From positions 25,525,501 to 25,589,500 of the forward strand of contig NC_089045.1 in assembly GCF_034140825.1 (NCBI RefSeq): DNA of 64,000 nucleotides, read 5' to 3'. The notes under the pieces are model-generated. The model was not told the DNA's origin. It searched no databases and was given only the letters and a program-made list of their open reading frames with translations. The DNA is from Oryza sativa Japonica Group. Taxonomy: Eukaryota > Streptophyta > Magnoliopsida > Poales > Poaceae. Made by a program: the position numbers and the translations under genes. Shown here piece after piece: positions 19,816 through 31,206 of the stretch (the stretch's first letter is position 1; each line of letters opens with the position of its first letter).

Positions 19816-21931
19816 TCAAATTATATATATATGTAGCGACCACTCCTGACGAGGTTGTCGAAGAAGCCACGCCGCCGAAGCGCTGCTTCTCACCATCCCG
19901 TCAATTCTCTTGAAAGTATTTTTTTCTAGTAATGATGTAAAAGGAAATTGCAGACACATGCAGACACTTACTAGTAAAATTTTCGAGCTTACCTCCTTGA
20001 AAAACATGCAGACACAGTGATAATATGAGAATCGCCTGATCTGTGATACTTGGAACGGATGTCCTGTGCACAAGCTTGCAATTTCGACCTTCTGTGTGGA
20101 CACCACAACTCGGCTTCCATTTCGCATGTTTGGTAGATTCGATCTGATGGATTCCCATTCTGAAACGGTGTTCAGGTCTTCTAACACAATGAGGTACCTC
20201 TTTTTATATACTTCCGTCCTGAACTTAGTGAAAAGCTTGACTTCTGCTCCTTGTCGCTGTTGTCCAGAGTTTGTGTAGAACTGACTCCGCAAAGCCTGGA
20301 AGAACTCACTTAGATCAAATGGATGCATTATCTTTATCCAGGCAAGACATTCAAAGTTTCTTTTTATTTCTGGGTCATCATACACATTCCTGATGATGGA
20401 TGATTCCCCATGATCGCCTTCTGTTTCCCAGATGGAGATGACCTGAAGGTCACCATCATTGTTGGTGAGCAATTCAGCAAGATCCCCTGAACCACTCAGC
20501 TCCTTTGCGATGTCTCTCACCTCAACGAGGGCATCAGATGCTGATGAGCCACCTGCAGCTGGCCCGACAGGTTTGGAGCCGGAGTCAGAGATGAGGTTGT
20601 AGCGCATGTTCCTCTGGCTCACATCCTCCACTCTGGCCTTGATCTGCTTTATGTCAGCCACCGCCTCATCCAGGGGAAGAACCGGCGCAAGGCAGGACGG
20701 CAGCACCGGCGCCATGAACGAGGGGAACAACCGGTGCCACCAAGCAGACTTCTTGTCAAGGTGGATTACAAACTCGATGCAGTCCTCGACGTCTTAGGCA
20801 AGGTTACGCACCTGCGTTACCCAGGTCCTCACCACATTGTTGTTCGCTTGCCCCCTCCCGACGACGTTGAGGAAGGACTGCATCATCTGGAACTCATCCG
20901 TGATGAACACCAGGTCATGCTGCACCCTCTCCTTGAGCTGGTTCTCCTCCAAGATCGCCGACTGCACCTTGATCACCGTCCCCTCCACCACCGACTTGGT
21001 GAGCCCAAGCACAATGTCCGCCATTGTTTCCTCAGCCTCTACTCTCTGATGTGTCTGAGTTTGTGGTGAGCTAGAAGCAAATGATGCCGCTAAATTGCTA
21101 GATCGGAATCATGGGTAGGAGCTGCATCTGGGGTCGGTATTAAAAAGGACAGATCAGCCATTGAACAATAAATTTGGACATTATTACTGTATTAAACTAG
21201 ACTATCCAGGTCAATGAAACAAGCTGGACTAAGTCCTAAAAAAATTAGTAGATTTAATCTAGCGAAAGAGCCCTTACGTTAACAAATGTGGAACAGCTGA
21301 TGCCTTGAATGATTGGATCAGTGAGCCTTCCCCAACCCAATATCTTACTCAACTGGAGACGTATTGATTGGTACTACACGCTGTAACATGGGGATTGGTT
21401 GACAAAAAATAAATAAAATTAGTCAAATTATCACAAACAAATCACACCGTTTGATAAACAAAGTGGGAGTACATTAGTACAAGCATTCCTACTAATTCCT
21501 CAGTCTTTCAGTTGTTTACTATGAATTGGTTTGCTAATCAGTCTATGTCTATCATCCAAGATCCCAAATGCGAACGCCCAACGCCTAACTCTATCGCAAT
21601 CCAAGTTGCCTTGCATACCTCGCGGCTCCCGGGCGTGGGCGCTCCGGTTCGCCCACGACATCCTCTCAGCCTCCGACGGTGGCCGCCACACCAGCCATCC
21701 TCCTCCGCGACGGCGAGATCCGGCGGTGAGCCGCCGCCGCCGCCTGTGTCGCCTCCCATCCATGCCTACCAAACCCACCAGTTTGCTCCATTTCGACGCG
21801 TGGAAGGCCCTGTGGGCTGCAAAAGTCCATTCGGATGGGCCGGGCCGAGACCAGTACGAGTGAGTTGGGCCGGCCCAATATGCGCAATTTTATACCCGTA
21901 ACTCCGTTTTTCTTCAATATTGACAACTTAT

Positions 21932-22208
21932 GCCCTCTTTGTTTAGGCTTAATATTATTGGCTTAGACTTTTAAGTCAGCTTATTAGCTTATATGATTTA
22001 TAAGCCGGTGGATTTAATGTCCTAAGTTTAATGATGGAGTCATGCATCTACCTCATATAAGCCAAAAAAGCTTCACCAACCTAGCTTTTGGCTTAATAGT
22101 GTTAGAATGGCTTATGGCTTCAAAAAAGCCAAACGAAAAAGCCGCTTGTTTGTTTAGACTTAGACTTTTCCGTTTATAAGTTGGCTTATAAGCCTAAACA
22201 AAGAGGGC
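21932..22208. mobile_element. MITE with long inverted ends, hAT-like (unit B)
   Basis: Copy of the 2173-2449 element, no change seen. Confidence 0.75.
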
Positions 22209-22317
22209 CTAGAACTTTAATTGACAACTTTAAACTACTTCCTCGGTTCCTAATTATTTGTCTCATAATGGTTAACCAAGAAAAAAAAAGAGACTTGTCG
22301 AGGATAATGGAGTAATA

Positions 22318-22574
22318 CTCTCTCCATTCATGTGATAAGTCATTTTGACTTTTTTTTACTCAGACTTCTTAAAAGTGATCAAGATTACAAAAAATATAAC
22401 AATATTTATGTCACTAAATTTATTTTATTAAATCTAAAATAGAATATATTTTGATAGTTTCTTTGTTTTATGTTAAAGATATTTCTCTATTTTACTATAA
22501 ACTTAACAAAGCTAAAGAAAGTTTGACTTAAAACAAAAATCGAAACGACTTATAATATGAAACGAAGGTAGCAG
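22318..22574. mobile_element. Stowaway-type MITE (unit B)
   Basis: Copy of the 2559-2815 element with one A-to-G change near 22410. Confidence 0.75.
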
Positions 22575-22673
22575 TATATAGAGATCAATAGTATATATGG
22601 TTACAAATTATATCCCTTTTGATTATTTGAAACAAAACATACATGGGCTTGAATAACCTGAATACAATCCTAT

Positions 22674-24011
22674 CTAGAAAAGTGAGGGTTTTATCCAAAC
22701 CGGGGAGGGCCAATTCAACCATGGAGGCGAATTCTCGGTACACGCAAAGCTCTGTAAGCTCTTACTTGTCATGTCCCAAATACCTATCTCTCGCCAACTA
22801 TTCTTATACATGTAGACATACTCAGATGAGTCATCGGTAATGTAGGCACAATTTGGCTTTAACATAGGATAATCCTTGGTTGAAATGCACATTGTGCTAT
22901 TGTATCCAAGGAATAATGCATGATCATCCAAGCTCTTCATCTTCACAAGTTTTTTCCGATCAAAATCGACTCTGAACACTTCAATGTCAGTTGTCTTGAG
23001 CTCTAGATATGGATACATGTCATCATTGATACCAACGATAGGATCTAGGTCATCATCGTCATCGTCCACCTCAAGATTATTTGGATGCTCCGATGAAGAT
23101 GTTGCCATCAGGTCAACATAGCTCCTCCATCTCCGTACTTGAAGGATGTCACCCCATGGCGCCCGTAGGAGGTACATGGCCGAAGGGTACCACCGTTGTG
23201 GAACTTTGCCTGTGATCTGTCTCACGATAGGAGAATCTCCATTGAGATCTAAGGTGTAGATGGATCCATCGAAGCATAGCGCGTAGAAAAAGCCATCATC
23301 ATCGTTGTGAAAGAAGTCTTCAAAGCCACCGAAGCAAGGGTGTTTGTCCAGCGAGACCCACGTCCATCGCTCATCACCAGGCCGGGCGAACGAGAGCTCG
23401 CCGCACTCCATATGGGCGAGCAGCGCGACACAAGCGCCCCCACCGGTGGACGGGCTACAGGAAAGGACCACCCGATGGTACATGCATTCCCGTGCCTCAT
23501 TCGCCGTGAGTAGGAGTGGCTCTGGGTCGAGCCCAGGTGTCGAACTCACGAAGACGTTGTACATCATGGCACCGTTGTTGCCTGCACCGGTGAAGCTCTT
23601 CTCCACATGGTGAATTCCGGTGATAGGAGGGAGACAGGCTTGGGCGCCGGTAATGGGATTGATGAGGCGGAGGTTGGAGACCTCGTCGGCGGTGACGATC
23701 CAACCGTGCCCCGCACCGACCACGGAGTGTTCGGTGACCACGCCGAGTGGGAAAGGGACTCGGATGGACTCGCCAGTCAAGGGGCAATGGACGACGGCGT
23801 TGTTCGGGGAGTAGGCCTCACAGGCGTAGAACAGACACGGGAGCTGCTTCGCCGATGATGGGAGAGGGAAGCGGGCGCGGCGGACGGCGGTAGACGCGGC
23901 GCACCATGAGGCACATACAGCGCTGGAGCGGATCAGGTCTGGGATGTCCAACCGCTCCATAATTATTAGAAGGACGTCCTCCAGCAACTCCGCCCAGTCG
24001 GATGACTCCAT
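22674..24011 (-). CDS. F-box protein with DUF295 C-terminus (unit B)
   Basis: 445 residues from the ATG at 24009-24011, with no amino-acid difference from the unit A gene. F-box at residues 5-45, DUF295-type C-terminus. Two intact, identical copies suggest either a very recent event or sequence homogenisation. Both would load the same SCF complex, so the likely effect is a dosage change. The upstream 360 bp is also the same, so expression should be alike apart from position effects. Confidence 0.85.
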   Translation of the reverse strand: MESSDWAELLEDVLLIIMERLDIPDLIRSSAVCASWCAASTAVRRARFPLPSSAKQLPCLFYACEAYSPNNAVVHCPLTGESIRVPFPLGVVTEHSVVGAGHGWIVTADEVSNLRLINPITGAQACLPPITGIHHVEKSFTGAGNNGAMMYNVFVSSTPGLDPEPLLLTANEARECMYHRVVLSCSPSTGGGACVALLAHMECGELSFARPGDERWTWVSLDKHPCFGGFEDFFHNDDDGFFYALCFDGSIYTLDLNGDSPIVRQITGKVPQRWYPSAMYLLRAPWGDILQVRRWRSYVDLMATSSSEHPNNLEVDDDDDDLDPIVGINDDMYPYLELKTTDIEVFRVDFDRKKLVKMKSLDDHALFLGYNSTMCISTKDYPMLKPNCAYITDDSSEYVYMYKNSWREIGIWDMTSKSLQSFACTENSPPWLNWPSPVWIKPSLF

Positions 24012-24254
24012 TATCCTCTCCTCCTCGGTGTCGGCGGTACAAAAATTTGGGCGTAACACAGTGGCCAGCAACAAATACATAGTGCGGGTGTACCCCGAAT
24101 CCGATCCACCTAACGTCGTCCGAATCCAAAACCGTCGCGGCCACGTCACCGAGTTATCTTGGGCCGCCTGATAGCCTGGTGGTGAGGTGGACGGCTGAGA
24201 TCGCTTAAGGAGCACTTCGTTTTCTCCTCATCGATCTCTCCAGCCTCTCCGCCG

Positions 24255-24288
<34 letters not shown>

Positions 24289-24371
24289 ACGACGAGTCCC
24301 TCTTCCCTTCCTCTCCTGTCTCCTCGCCAGCCTTCCTACTGGCCACACGGCCTCGACGGTCTCCTCTAAGG
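24012..24371. promoter_or_regulatory. Divergent intergenic region (unit B)
   Basis: Same GC-rich gap as 4253-4612, no change seen. Promoter role inferred from position only. Confidence 0.35.
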
Positions 24372-24671
24372 ATGGAGGGAGAGGATGAAGAGAGGCAGCA
24401 TTCTGCGGGGATTCGCGGCTGCGCAGGTGTGGCAGCAGCGGGCGGGCTTGAGCGAGACGAGGGAAAGCGGGGAGGTGGGGGGGGGGCACCGTCGGATGGG
24501 AAGATCGAGAAGCTGAGCGCGGAGGAGCGAGTCGCCGCAGTCCTTCACCACCTGGTCGGCGCCGTCGATGGACAGGTGGACATTCACTGCTTCCCGATGG
24601 GGTACCTACCAACCCGTCTCGAGGTCGGCATCCCGGCGGCCCGGTCACCCCTCAGCACGCCGGCAGACTGA
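24372..24671 (+). CDS. Short GC-rich ORF, possible first exon of the DIS3L2-like pseudogene (unit B)
   Basis: Identical 99-codon frame to 4613-4912. Family not recognised. Confidence 0.3.
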   Translation: MEGEDEERQHSAGIRGCAGVAAAGGLERDEGKRGGGGGAPSDGKIEKLSAEERVAAVLHHLVGAVDGQVDIHCFPMGYLPTRLEVGIPAARSPLSTPAD

Positions 24672-25255
24672 GCGGTTGAGATATATTCACAGTACATCTC
24701 TATATTCCCTTTGTTTGTTTGTTTGTTTTTGTTTTGTTTTGGAGAGAGCTATTCGCTTTCTTTGTTGTTGTATCATCAAATTGGTCACCGTTGCTACTGC
24801 ATATCATCACGAGAAATGAATCAATGATGTATGCAGAAGCTAGTAGCTTCAATGGTAGTTGCATCAGAAAACAGAAAGCATACTGTGGTTCCTCATGAGG
24901 ATTTAGGCACGTCAAATTAATAAGTCTAACTTATTTATGGAATCCCCTTATTTATACTATGTAGTATCAGGCTTGTGCGTTTTGGAAATTAATCACTGCA
25001 AGAAGTTTTAAAGTGTTTTCCGTTTTCCATTACAGCTATCATTTGGAGCTCCCTGCTTTATTAGATGGCCAGCATGCTCATGTTGGGTTCCCCCCTGGAC
25101 AACAGCTGCAATAGTTATCAATGGTAAACAATATATACTTCCTGTGATTTATTGCTTGAAGTCCCTACAGATGGAATGTCATTTGTAGCAAGAAAACTAT
25201 ATGAATATGAGAGGATGATATCAAGTCCCTTAGGTGCCTTATATGAGATCTCAAA

Positions 25256-26883
25256 GAATTTGATGGATATTAGATTTTTTTAATGGAAAGGGTATTAGAT
25301 TTAAGGGTGGAGATTTGTCTCTTGAAACTGCAAAACTTATGATCCTATTTGATGAAAGTGGAACTCCGTGCAATAGTTATTGCTATTAGAGGAATGATGA
25401 TTGTTTCATTGTTGAGGAGTTAATGTTGTCGGCAATTTTGTCAGCTGCAGAAGTTATATCCAGCGCATTCCCAAATTGGTGCATTACTCGGTAGGCACCC
25501 CGAGCCTAATTTATGTAGGTCTCGAGAGTTTGAGGCGTTTGTGCCAAAAATGGCTTTGAATTGGATAGTTCATCATCTGGTCAACTTCACCTTTCACTTT
25601 CCAGAATGAAGGAGAAGTTAAAAGATGATCCTGTTTTGTTTAATATTATCATGTTTTATGCTTCAAAGCAAAAGCGGCCAGCATAATTTTTTTTTGCACA
25701 GCAGACATGATAAGCAGGAGGGATGATTGGACTCACTAGTCACCATGCATTATCTGTCCCTCTATGTACACATTTCACATCACCACTTTGAATATATCCT
25801 GATATAATTGTTCACAGAACACTGAAATGCAGTAATTGAGGCTGAAAGATGTATCTGAAACAAAGGAGATCTCTCTTAGGCCAAAACGAATTCAACATTG
25901 CACCTTGTGAGATTATACGTGGATGCTTTACATGCCTCCAATTTAGTAAGGATGCTGCTGAATCCAAAGAAAGGAGCGAAGCATTGTCTGCTGCAGCTAA
26001 GAAGTTTAAGCTCCCTTCCTCTGAAAATCTTGGAGAGATTGCTGAACATTGCAACGAAAGAAAGTGCGCCGGCCATTGTGCAGAAGAAGCTGGTCAGAAG
26101 CTCTACATGTGGACACTTATAAAGAGGAAAGAGGTACTATGCTCCATCATATTTTGGCTTCTGCAGCTGATTTTATATAAGCTTTGATTTGAAAGGCTTC
26201 TAGTTCTAGTTCTACTTTTGCAGCTCCTTGTTGCCGATGCTATAGTTCTGGGGCTCAGAACAAAGTTCATGTACGTTTATGTGCCCAAACTAACGGTATA
26301 TATTTGCCTAACCTCATGGGAAGCACTTTCTTTTGTTGCTGATCGTTTTACTTTGCCTTGATACGATTAATCTTTTCTATGTAGATGGAACGGAGGATAC
26401 ATTATGATGAAGTTGAGAGCCTATCTATTGAGTGCTTGGAAGCCACTGGAATGTTGGTGCTTGAAGCATGCAGGAACAGGCCTCCTCAAAGGAGGGGAAA
26501 TCAAGTGAACTGGTGAAGTATAGAGCTTTTGAGGAAGTCATCATGGTGATGAACCCATGAAGTTGCTTTGGTGGTTATTTGGTTAACCCGTCCGAATTGA
26601 TGTTATCTGAAGAAAATGAGAAATCTGGAGCAACAGAAGCTGGTTGTGACACTGCCAAGTCAGTTTTGCTGGGTGATGAAGCCGTGAATGCTCTAGTTGC
26701 CCTGGCTGTCCTGCCTCCGGTGATACAATTACTCGAGCGAAGTTCCTGTGGCTCTTCATGCGACTCTGCGGTGGACACTGGAGTTTTTACATTCTCTTTG
26801 GTGAACAACAGTAATAAAAATGATAGAAGAGTAGCATTTAAAAGTTCCTTCAGAGTTCATCAAGCAAATATCAACTTATAGTG
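25256..26883 (+). pseudogene. DIS3L2/SOV-like RNB exonuclease pseudogene (unit B)
   Basis: Same exon fragments, retained introns and disruptions as 5497-7124, with no difference noticed. A pseudogene under no constraint that stays identical between copies argues that the shared similarity of the units is due to recency or conversion and not to selection. Confidence 0.8.
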
Positions 26884-27547
26884 TTGTAGATGTTCCATTG
26901 ACCTCAATGTCAAGTAGTCTTCTTTTTTACTTCAGGCCACTTGACCAAGTCCCAGATTCAGTTTTGACAGAAGAAAGACTCTGTATCGGTGATGTATTTG
27001 TCAGTTGATCCTTCATCAGCTTGTCCGGAGCTACCTGCAGTTTTTTTTATAGTGGTGAACTCTTACACATGTTTGTCATGTTGCTTTGTTACTCTGGTGA
27101 AGAAGAAAAATAGTATTGAAGTTTCATTTGAATGAACATCTTCAGGCTCTTTAAATCTTGAGCAACTACCATTTGTTCCTTCAAAAAATCAAATCTGAGC
27201 TTGAGTTGAGAAGCGAAATATGATAGTACCACCTCGAATATATATAGATCATATCGTAAAAATGCAGCTTCCTGTACAGTCAAACAATCTCAGAATTTCT
27301 ACCCAAATCCTACCTCCATGACATCACGAAACAAACTGCAAATTTCTGTTTCTAACCCAACAGTTGTCTGGATTTCTCTGCACATCCTATTTCTAACCCA
27401 GGAATTGTGAACTGTCTAACATGGATTCTAAGCAGAGAACATTTCTAACCCAGGAATTGTGAACTGTACATCTACTCACAGAACTGTCTGCTGACCCAAA
27501 AACTGTTCCCTCTGAACATTTACTCTCCTGACCCAAGAACTGTTTGC
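26884..27547. other. Intergenic stretch (unit B)
   Basis: Counterpart of 7125-7788 with the same small direct-repeat cluster; no gene seen. Confidence 0.5.
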
Positions 27548-28591
27548 TCACTTCCCATGGATGTTCTTCTTATGACGGTAGTAGTCGGCAAGATTTTGGA
27601 AGAAGTTGTGGCAGTAGGAGCATTCCACCCTGTCCTTGCTGCGCATCAGCTTGCGATGGCAAGTACAGTAGTGGGGCCTCATGGAGCCTGACGACAAACT
27701 CCGTGGTTTCGAGCCCTCGAAGCAGCTGGTGCACGGCTTCTCCCCTCTCCCTGCCTGATCGCACTCGACGAAGAACGAGAGGAGAGGGCCGTGCTGCGGA
27801 GGTGTCTCGCCGGCGACGATGGAGACGGGCGGCTCCTCGTCTTCCTCCTGCAATGCCGCAGTCTTGTCGGTGTCGGCGTCCCAATCTTGATCGAAGCCCT
27901 CCCAATCTTGATCGAAGGCGTCCCAATCAGGCCAATCGGCGTCGTCGGCGTCATCGTCGTCGTGCATTGGTGGCTGCAGCAAGTGGGCGTCAGGGGCGGC
28001 CTCGCCGGCGTGGGCGACGGCTTCTTGCAGTGGTGGCTGCAGCCAATGGGCGTCAGGGGCGGCCTCGCCGTCGCCGACGTGGGCGACGGCTTCTTGCAGA
28101 GGTGGCTGCAGCCAATGGGCGTCGGGGGCGGCCTCGCCGGCCTGGGCGGCGACTTCTTGCGGGGGTGGCTGCTCACCGGCGACGAGGAGGGCAGCGCCGC
28201 CCTTGTCCTCCACCGCCGCTCCCGCACCCTGGAGCTGCCTCCCGGCATTGTTGTTGGAGGCGTCGGGGAGGCCACGCTTCTTGTCACCGTTCTTAGCGTC
28301 GGGGAGGCCGCTCTTGTCATCGGCGACGGCGGAGGCCCCCGCACCCTGGAGCGGCGCTTCCCGATCGTTCTTGGCGTCGCCGTTGAACGCACCCTTGCCA
28401 TCGGCGACGGCGGAGGCGCCGACCTGCTCCTCCTCTGCCCCCAATTCTTGGAGCCACCGGTAAGCGCCGTGGCCGCCCTCGTCGGCGACGAGGACAAGCC
28501 TGTCCACGTCGTGGGGCGGCAGGTGTTCGTCGGCGACGCCCCCGCCACCGCCCACCTCGTCCACCATGCTGAGCCCTTCTTGAATCGGCAT
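27548..28591 (-). CDS. C2H2 zinc-finger protein with internal tandem repeats (unit B)
   Basis: 347 residues from the ATG at 28589-28591. Translation identical to the unit A copy, including the three HWLQPP-type repeats, the D/W-rich segment and the C-terminal C-x2-C-x12-H-x4-H finger. Repeat number is the same in both units, although short tandem coding repeats often change number, which again fits a very recent duplication. Confidence 0.65.
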   Translation of the reverse strand: MPIQEGLSMVDEVGGGGGVADEHLPPHDVDRLVLVADEGGHGAYRWLQELGAEEEQVGASAVADGKGAFNGDAKNDREAPLQGAGASAVADDKSGLPDAKNGDKKRGLPDASNNNAGRQLQGAGAAVEDKGGAALLVAGEQPPPQEVAAQAGEAAPDAHWLQPPLQEAVAHVGDGEAAPDAHWLQPPLQEAVAHAGEAAPDAHLLQPPMHDDDDADDADWPDWDAFDQDWEGFDQDWDADTDKTAALQEEDEEPPVSIVAGETPPQHGPLLSFFVECDQAGRGEKPCTSCFEGSKPRSLSSGSMRPHYCTCHRKLMRSKDRVECSYCHNFFQNLADYYRHKKNIHGK

Positions 28592-28744
28592 CAGCGTCCC
28601 CGCGTCGACGATGCCGTCGTCCTCCTCTAAAACCTCGCCCCGCTCGACGACGCACTGCTTGATCACCTCGGCGAACTGGGGAAATGGGGAATGCGTGGTA
28701 TTTGATTTCTTGTTTGATCCTGACACCGAAGCAGAGGAGGGGAG

Positions 28745-28751
28745 ATTTATA
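28745..28751 (-). promoter_or_regulatory. Probable TATA box of the zinc-finger gene (unit B)
   Basis: Same CTATAAATC context as in unit A, 154 bp before the ATG. Confidence 0.55.
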
Positions 28752-28840
28752 GTGAGATTTGTATTGAGCGCTTGTGGCTTTGTGGGTTCCTCGCGGATGG
28801 GAGAACGGGAGAGGCTGCAATGGCTTGATCCACCGTCCAA

Positions 28841-29396
28841 GCGAGATCCGACGGATATAATTAAACGATATTGGTTACCGTTAAACTTAGTTCATGGAGG
28901 GAAAAGCTTGCGTACCTGTTAATTTATTTTTGTTATCTGTACTTTGTTTAAGGTAGTGTTTGTCTAATTCTTGCACTTGGTGGTTTTTGCCTACTCATTT
29001 TTTAACCAGGAAATTAACCAGAGTAGAATAAAGGAACGAGTCCATTTTATAACTCCTTTGTTTTGTGGTAATATAGAAAACTAATTCTGAACTTTATAAT
29101 TGAATATACTTCAACTTTCGACTCTCAAAACCATGAAGTTTTTTACTTGTGCCTGAATATAGAGCTGTTTTGGTTGATGTGGTGTAAACCAAAAACTAAT
29201 TTTGAGTTTTTAAAACTATTTAAAGAGTAGAAAAAAAGTATTTCTCGCTAAGTTTTTTTTTTTGGTACAAGTGAAATAGCATACAGTTGGCTTACGAACA
29301 ATAGATTGAAAGCTAAATAAACACTATTTTTTGAAATGGGACGAATATTCTTTATAGCATTGTAGATTGAATTTATTAGTTTAAATTTTCAAGGCG
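28841..29396. other. AT-rich intergenic stretch (unit B)
   Basis: Counterpart of 9082-9637; nothing recognised. Confidence 0.6.
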
Positions 29397-31142
29397 AATA
29401 AGTCTATTGTGCCTCCCTCAACTTATGCCCATGGTTGAATCGCATCTCTCAACCGCAAAAATGGGTATAGCCCATCCCCAAACTCCCAAGACCATTGCAA
29501 ATCGACTCCACGGGTGGTTTCGTCCAACGTGGAAGTTCACTCATCATTTGACCCTTGTCATTAGGTGGGACCCATTCGTCAGCAGCTTCCACCTCATCCC
29601 ATATTCTCCCTCACCTCTCTTCTCCCCTCTCTCTCTCTCTCATCTCTTCCTCCTCTCACCTTCCATCAGCATAGAGGCAGGGCGGCGGCGATGGCGCATA
29701 GGGGAGGAGCTTGCTAGCCGACCGGCCTCGCCGCGCGCGGGTAGGAGCTAGCCGGGTGACCGCATGAGGGAGGAGCTCGTCGACCGGCCGCACGCGGGGA
29801 GGAGCTCGTCGGCATAGTGGCAGCCAGTACCCTCGTTGATCTCCTGCAACGGCCCGACTCGAGCACCTAGAGGAGGTGGGAGGGCGAATGCCAAATGGAG
29901 GACGTCGAAGCTCGAGGAGGTCGCAACGGCTGCGTACCGGCTCCGTCCGTGTCAAACCAGCGATGCACGGTCCGCGACCCCCGCGCTGCAACCGTTGGCC
30001 TCTGCCCCGGCTACCGAGATCACTAGGGATGTAGACGGCGACCGGCATCGGCGAGCTTGCAAGAGAGCGATGCTAGGAGCGGTGTTCGAGAGCTATTCCA
30101 AAAATTGCCACCGCCGCCGGGCGAGCTTCGGCTTCCTCTGACAGCCTCGGGGGTCTCGCCGGGGCGCATCTTCTCCGACAGAGGGCGGAGCGTGCCGTCA
30201 GCGAGGAGCTGCTCGGTCTCCATCAGCAACACGCCTTGCCGGTTGCGGATCCGGATGGTGGCGACGTGGATGGTGCAGACGACAGGGTGCTGTTGCTGTG
30301 ACGGTGGAGATGAGCACACTCCTAGCTCATCCCAACACCTATTGAGTTGTGATCCAAATTCATTTGCATATAATAAAGGCCAGCTTCTGCTGAAGAGAAG
30401 CGGAGACCCGTCACTGGAGGCTTGGCCCGGATATATATACCTCTTCTAAGCCGTCGTTCGGCGTTATAACCTCACCCTGATATAGTGAAGATATTTTGCT
30501 GGCTGGCGCTCGTGGTTTTTTCTCTCTTGTTTTGGAAGGGTTTTTCATGTTAAATCTTGTGTCTTCTGTGATTGATATATTGTTATTTATCGTTTATTTG
30601 CCTATCGTTTCCTAAGTCCTAACAGCACCGTGCCCCAAGACGCTAGCACAACCAGCAAGTCGAGCGTCGGGAAGGCCAGCGGCCGCGACGGCAACAATGG
30701 CCGCATCGGAATTAGCCAGTGCCTGCGCTTTTCTCAGTGGTGGCCACGGCGGCGGCGTTCCGGCTCCGTCCATGTCGGACTAGCGACCCCCGCGCCGCAC
30801 CCGCTGGCCTCCGCGACCTCACTTCACCGTTGCGCGGTTGCGCCAATCCCCTCTGGCCTCCATGGCTGTCTGCGAGGGAGGAGAGGGGAAATAAATAATG
30901 TAACTAATATGTGGGTCCTCACCTATTTTTTTTTTACTGTGAGTGACACGTAGAAGCCATGTGGAATGAAGACCTAGTCAAGATGCCATGTAGATAGCAC
31001 ATAAGTTAAAACCGGGTTCAATACTGTCGAGAGTCTATTTGCACCGGTTTTTAAGATATGGGAGGTATTATACCTGGTTTTGCGATTAAGGGATGCGATT
31101 TCGACCAAGTGCAAGAGATGAGGGACGTAAAATAGACTTATT
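29397..31142. mobile_element. 1.75-kb terminal-inverted-repeat element (unit B), diverged
   Basis: Same ends and cargo as 9638-11385. The left 0.7 kb differs by one substitution and one CT-unit change, but the right 1.05 kb (about 30088-31129) differs by about 22 substitutions, mostly transitions. The Nudix-like fragment (minus, about 30141-30317) reads GVLLMETEQLLADGTLRPLS here too. Confidence 0.65.
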
Positions 31143-31206
31143 CCTTCCTAGGACAATCACGAAGAACTTATGATCCATTCAGATTTCAGGCCCACCATTT
31201 GGAACT

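Larger units (their letters stand above)
11450..21024 (-). pseudogene. Dual-NB-ARC NLR pseudogene, LRRs lost at the duplication junction (unit B)
   Basis: Three exons with matching phases: exon 1 19993-21024, exon 2 14799-15497 (acceptor TTATTTGCAG, donor GAG^GTGCGT), exon 3 from 12323 to the junction (acceptor AAAATAG). Exon 1 gives the coiled coil and a first NB-ARC with degenerate P-loop. Exon 2 gives a second NB-ARC with an intact P-loop (VWGIAGVGKST) and kinase-2 block KFLIVIDGL. Exon 3 gives GLPL (KKCGGLPKVIVAIG), the winged-helix block (LKPCIFYLSIFPRD, RRWIAEGYS) and the first LRR-like words (SLTVFGKWESFF, MKLLRVLDLENAS). Two in-frame stops are seen: TAA at 20794-20796 and TAG at 11814-11816. 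The LRR domain is absent because the duplication breakpoint cuts it. Such NLRs sense pathogen effectors in the cytosol; this copy should not make a full protein. Confidence 0.85.
21025..22673. other. Intergenic stretch with two MITEs (unit B)
   Basis: Counterpart of 1265-2914. It has one fewer A in the A-tract near 21240, two substitutions in the GC-rich block (about 21780 and 21811) and one in the second MITE. No gene recognised. Confidence 0.6.
11450..31206. repeat. Tandem duplication unit B (complete, about 19.76 kb)
   Basis: The unit is defined by the join at 11449/11450 and by the point where similarity to unit A ends, at 31206. Its first 8.4 kb (NLR exons 3 and 2 and the repeat-rich introns) has no partner in the window. 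In a head-to-tail duplication that partner would lie just left of base 1. From about 19825 onward it matches 66-11449. The NLR reading frame being cut exactly at 11450 is what a tandem breakpoint inside the gene would give. The extent left of 19825 is inference. Confidence 0.8.

Noticed and set aside
1-31206. Assembly artefact as the full explanation of the duplication
   Set aside because: Not excluded, but less likely: the copies differ by about 22 substitutions at one end and by indels and microsatellite length, which a simple duplicated contig would not show.
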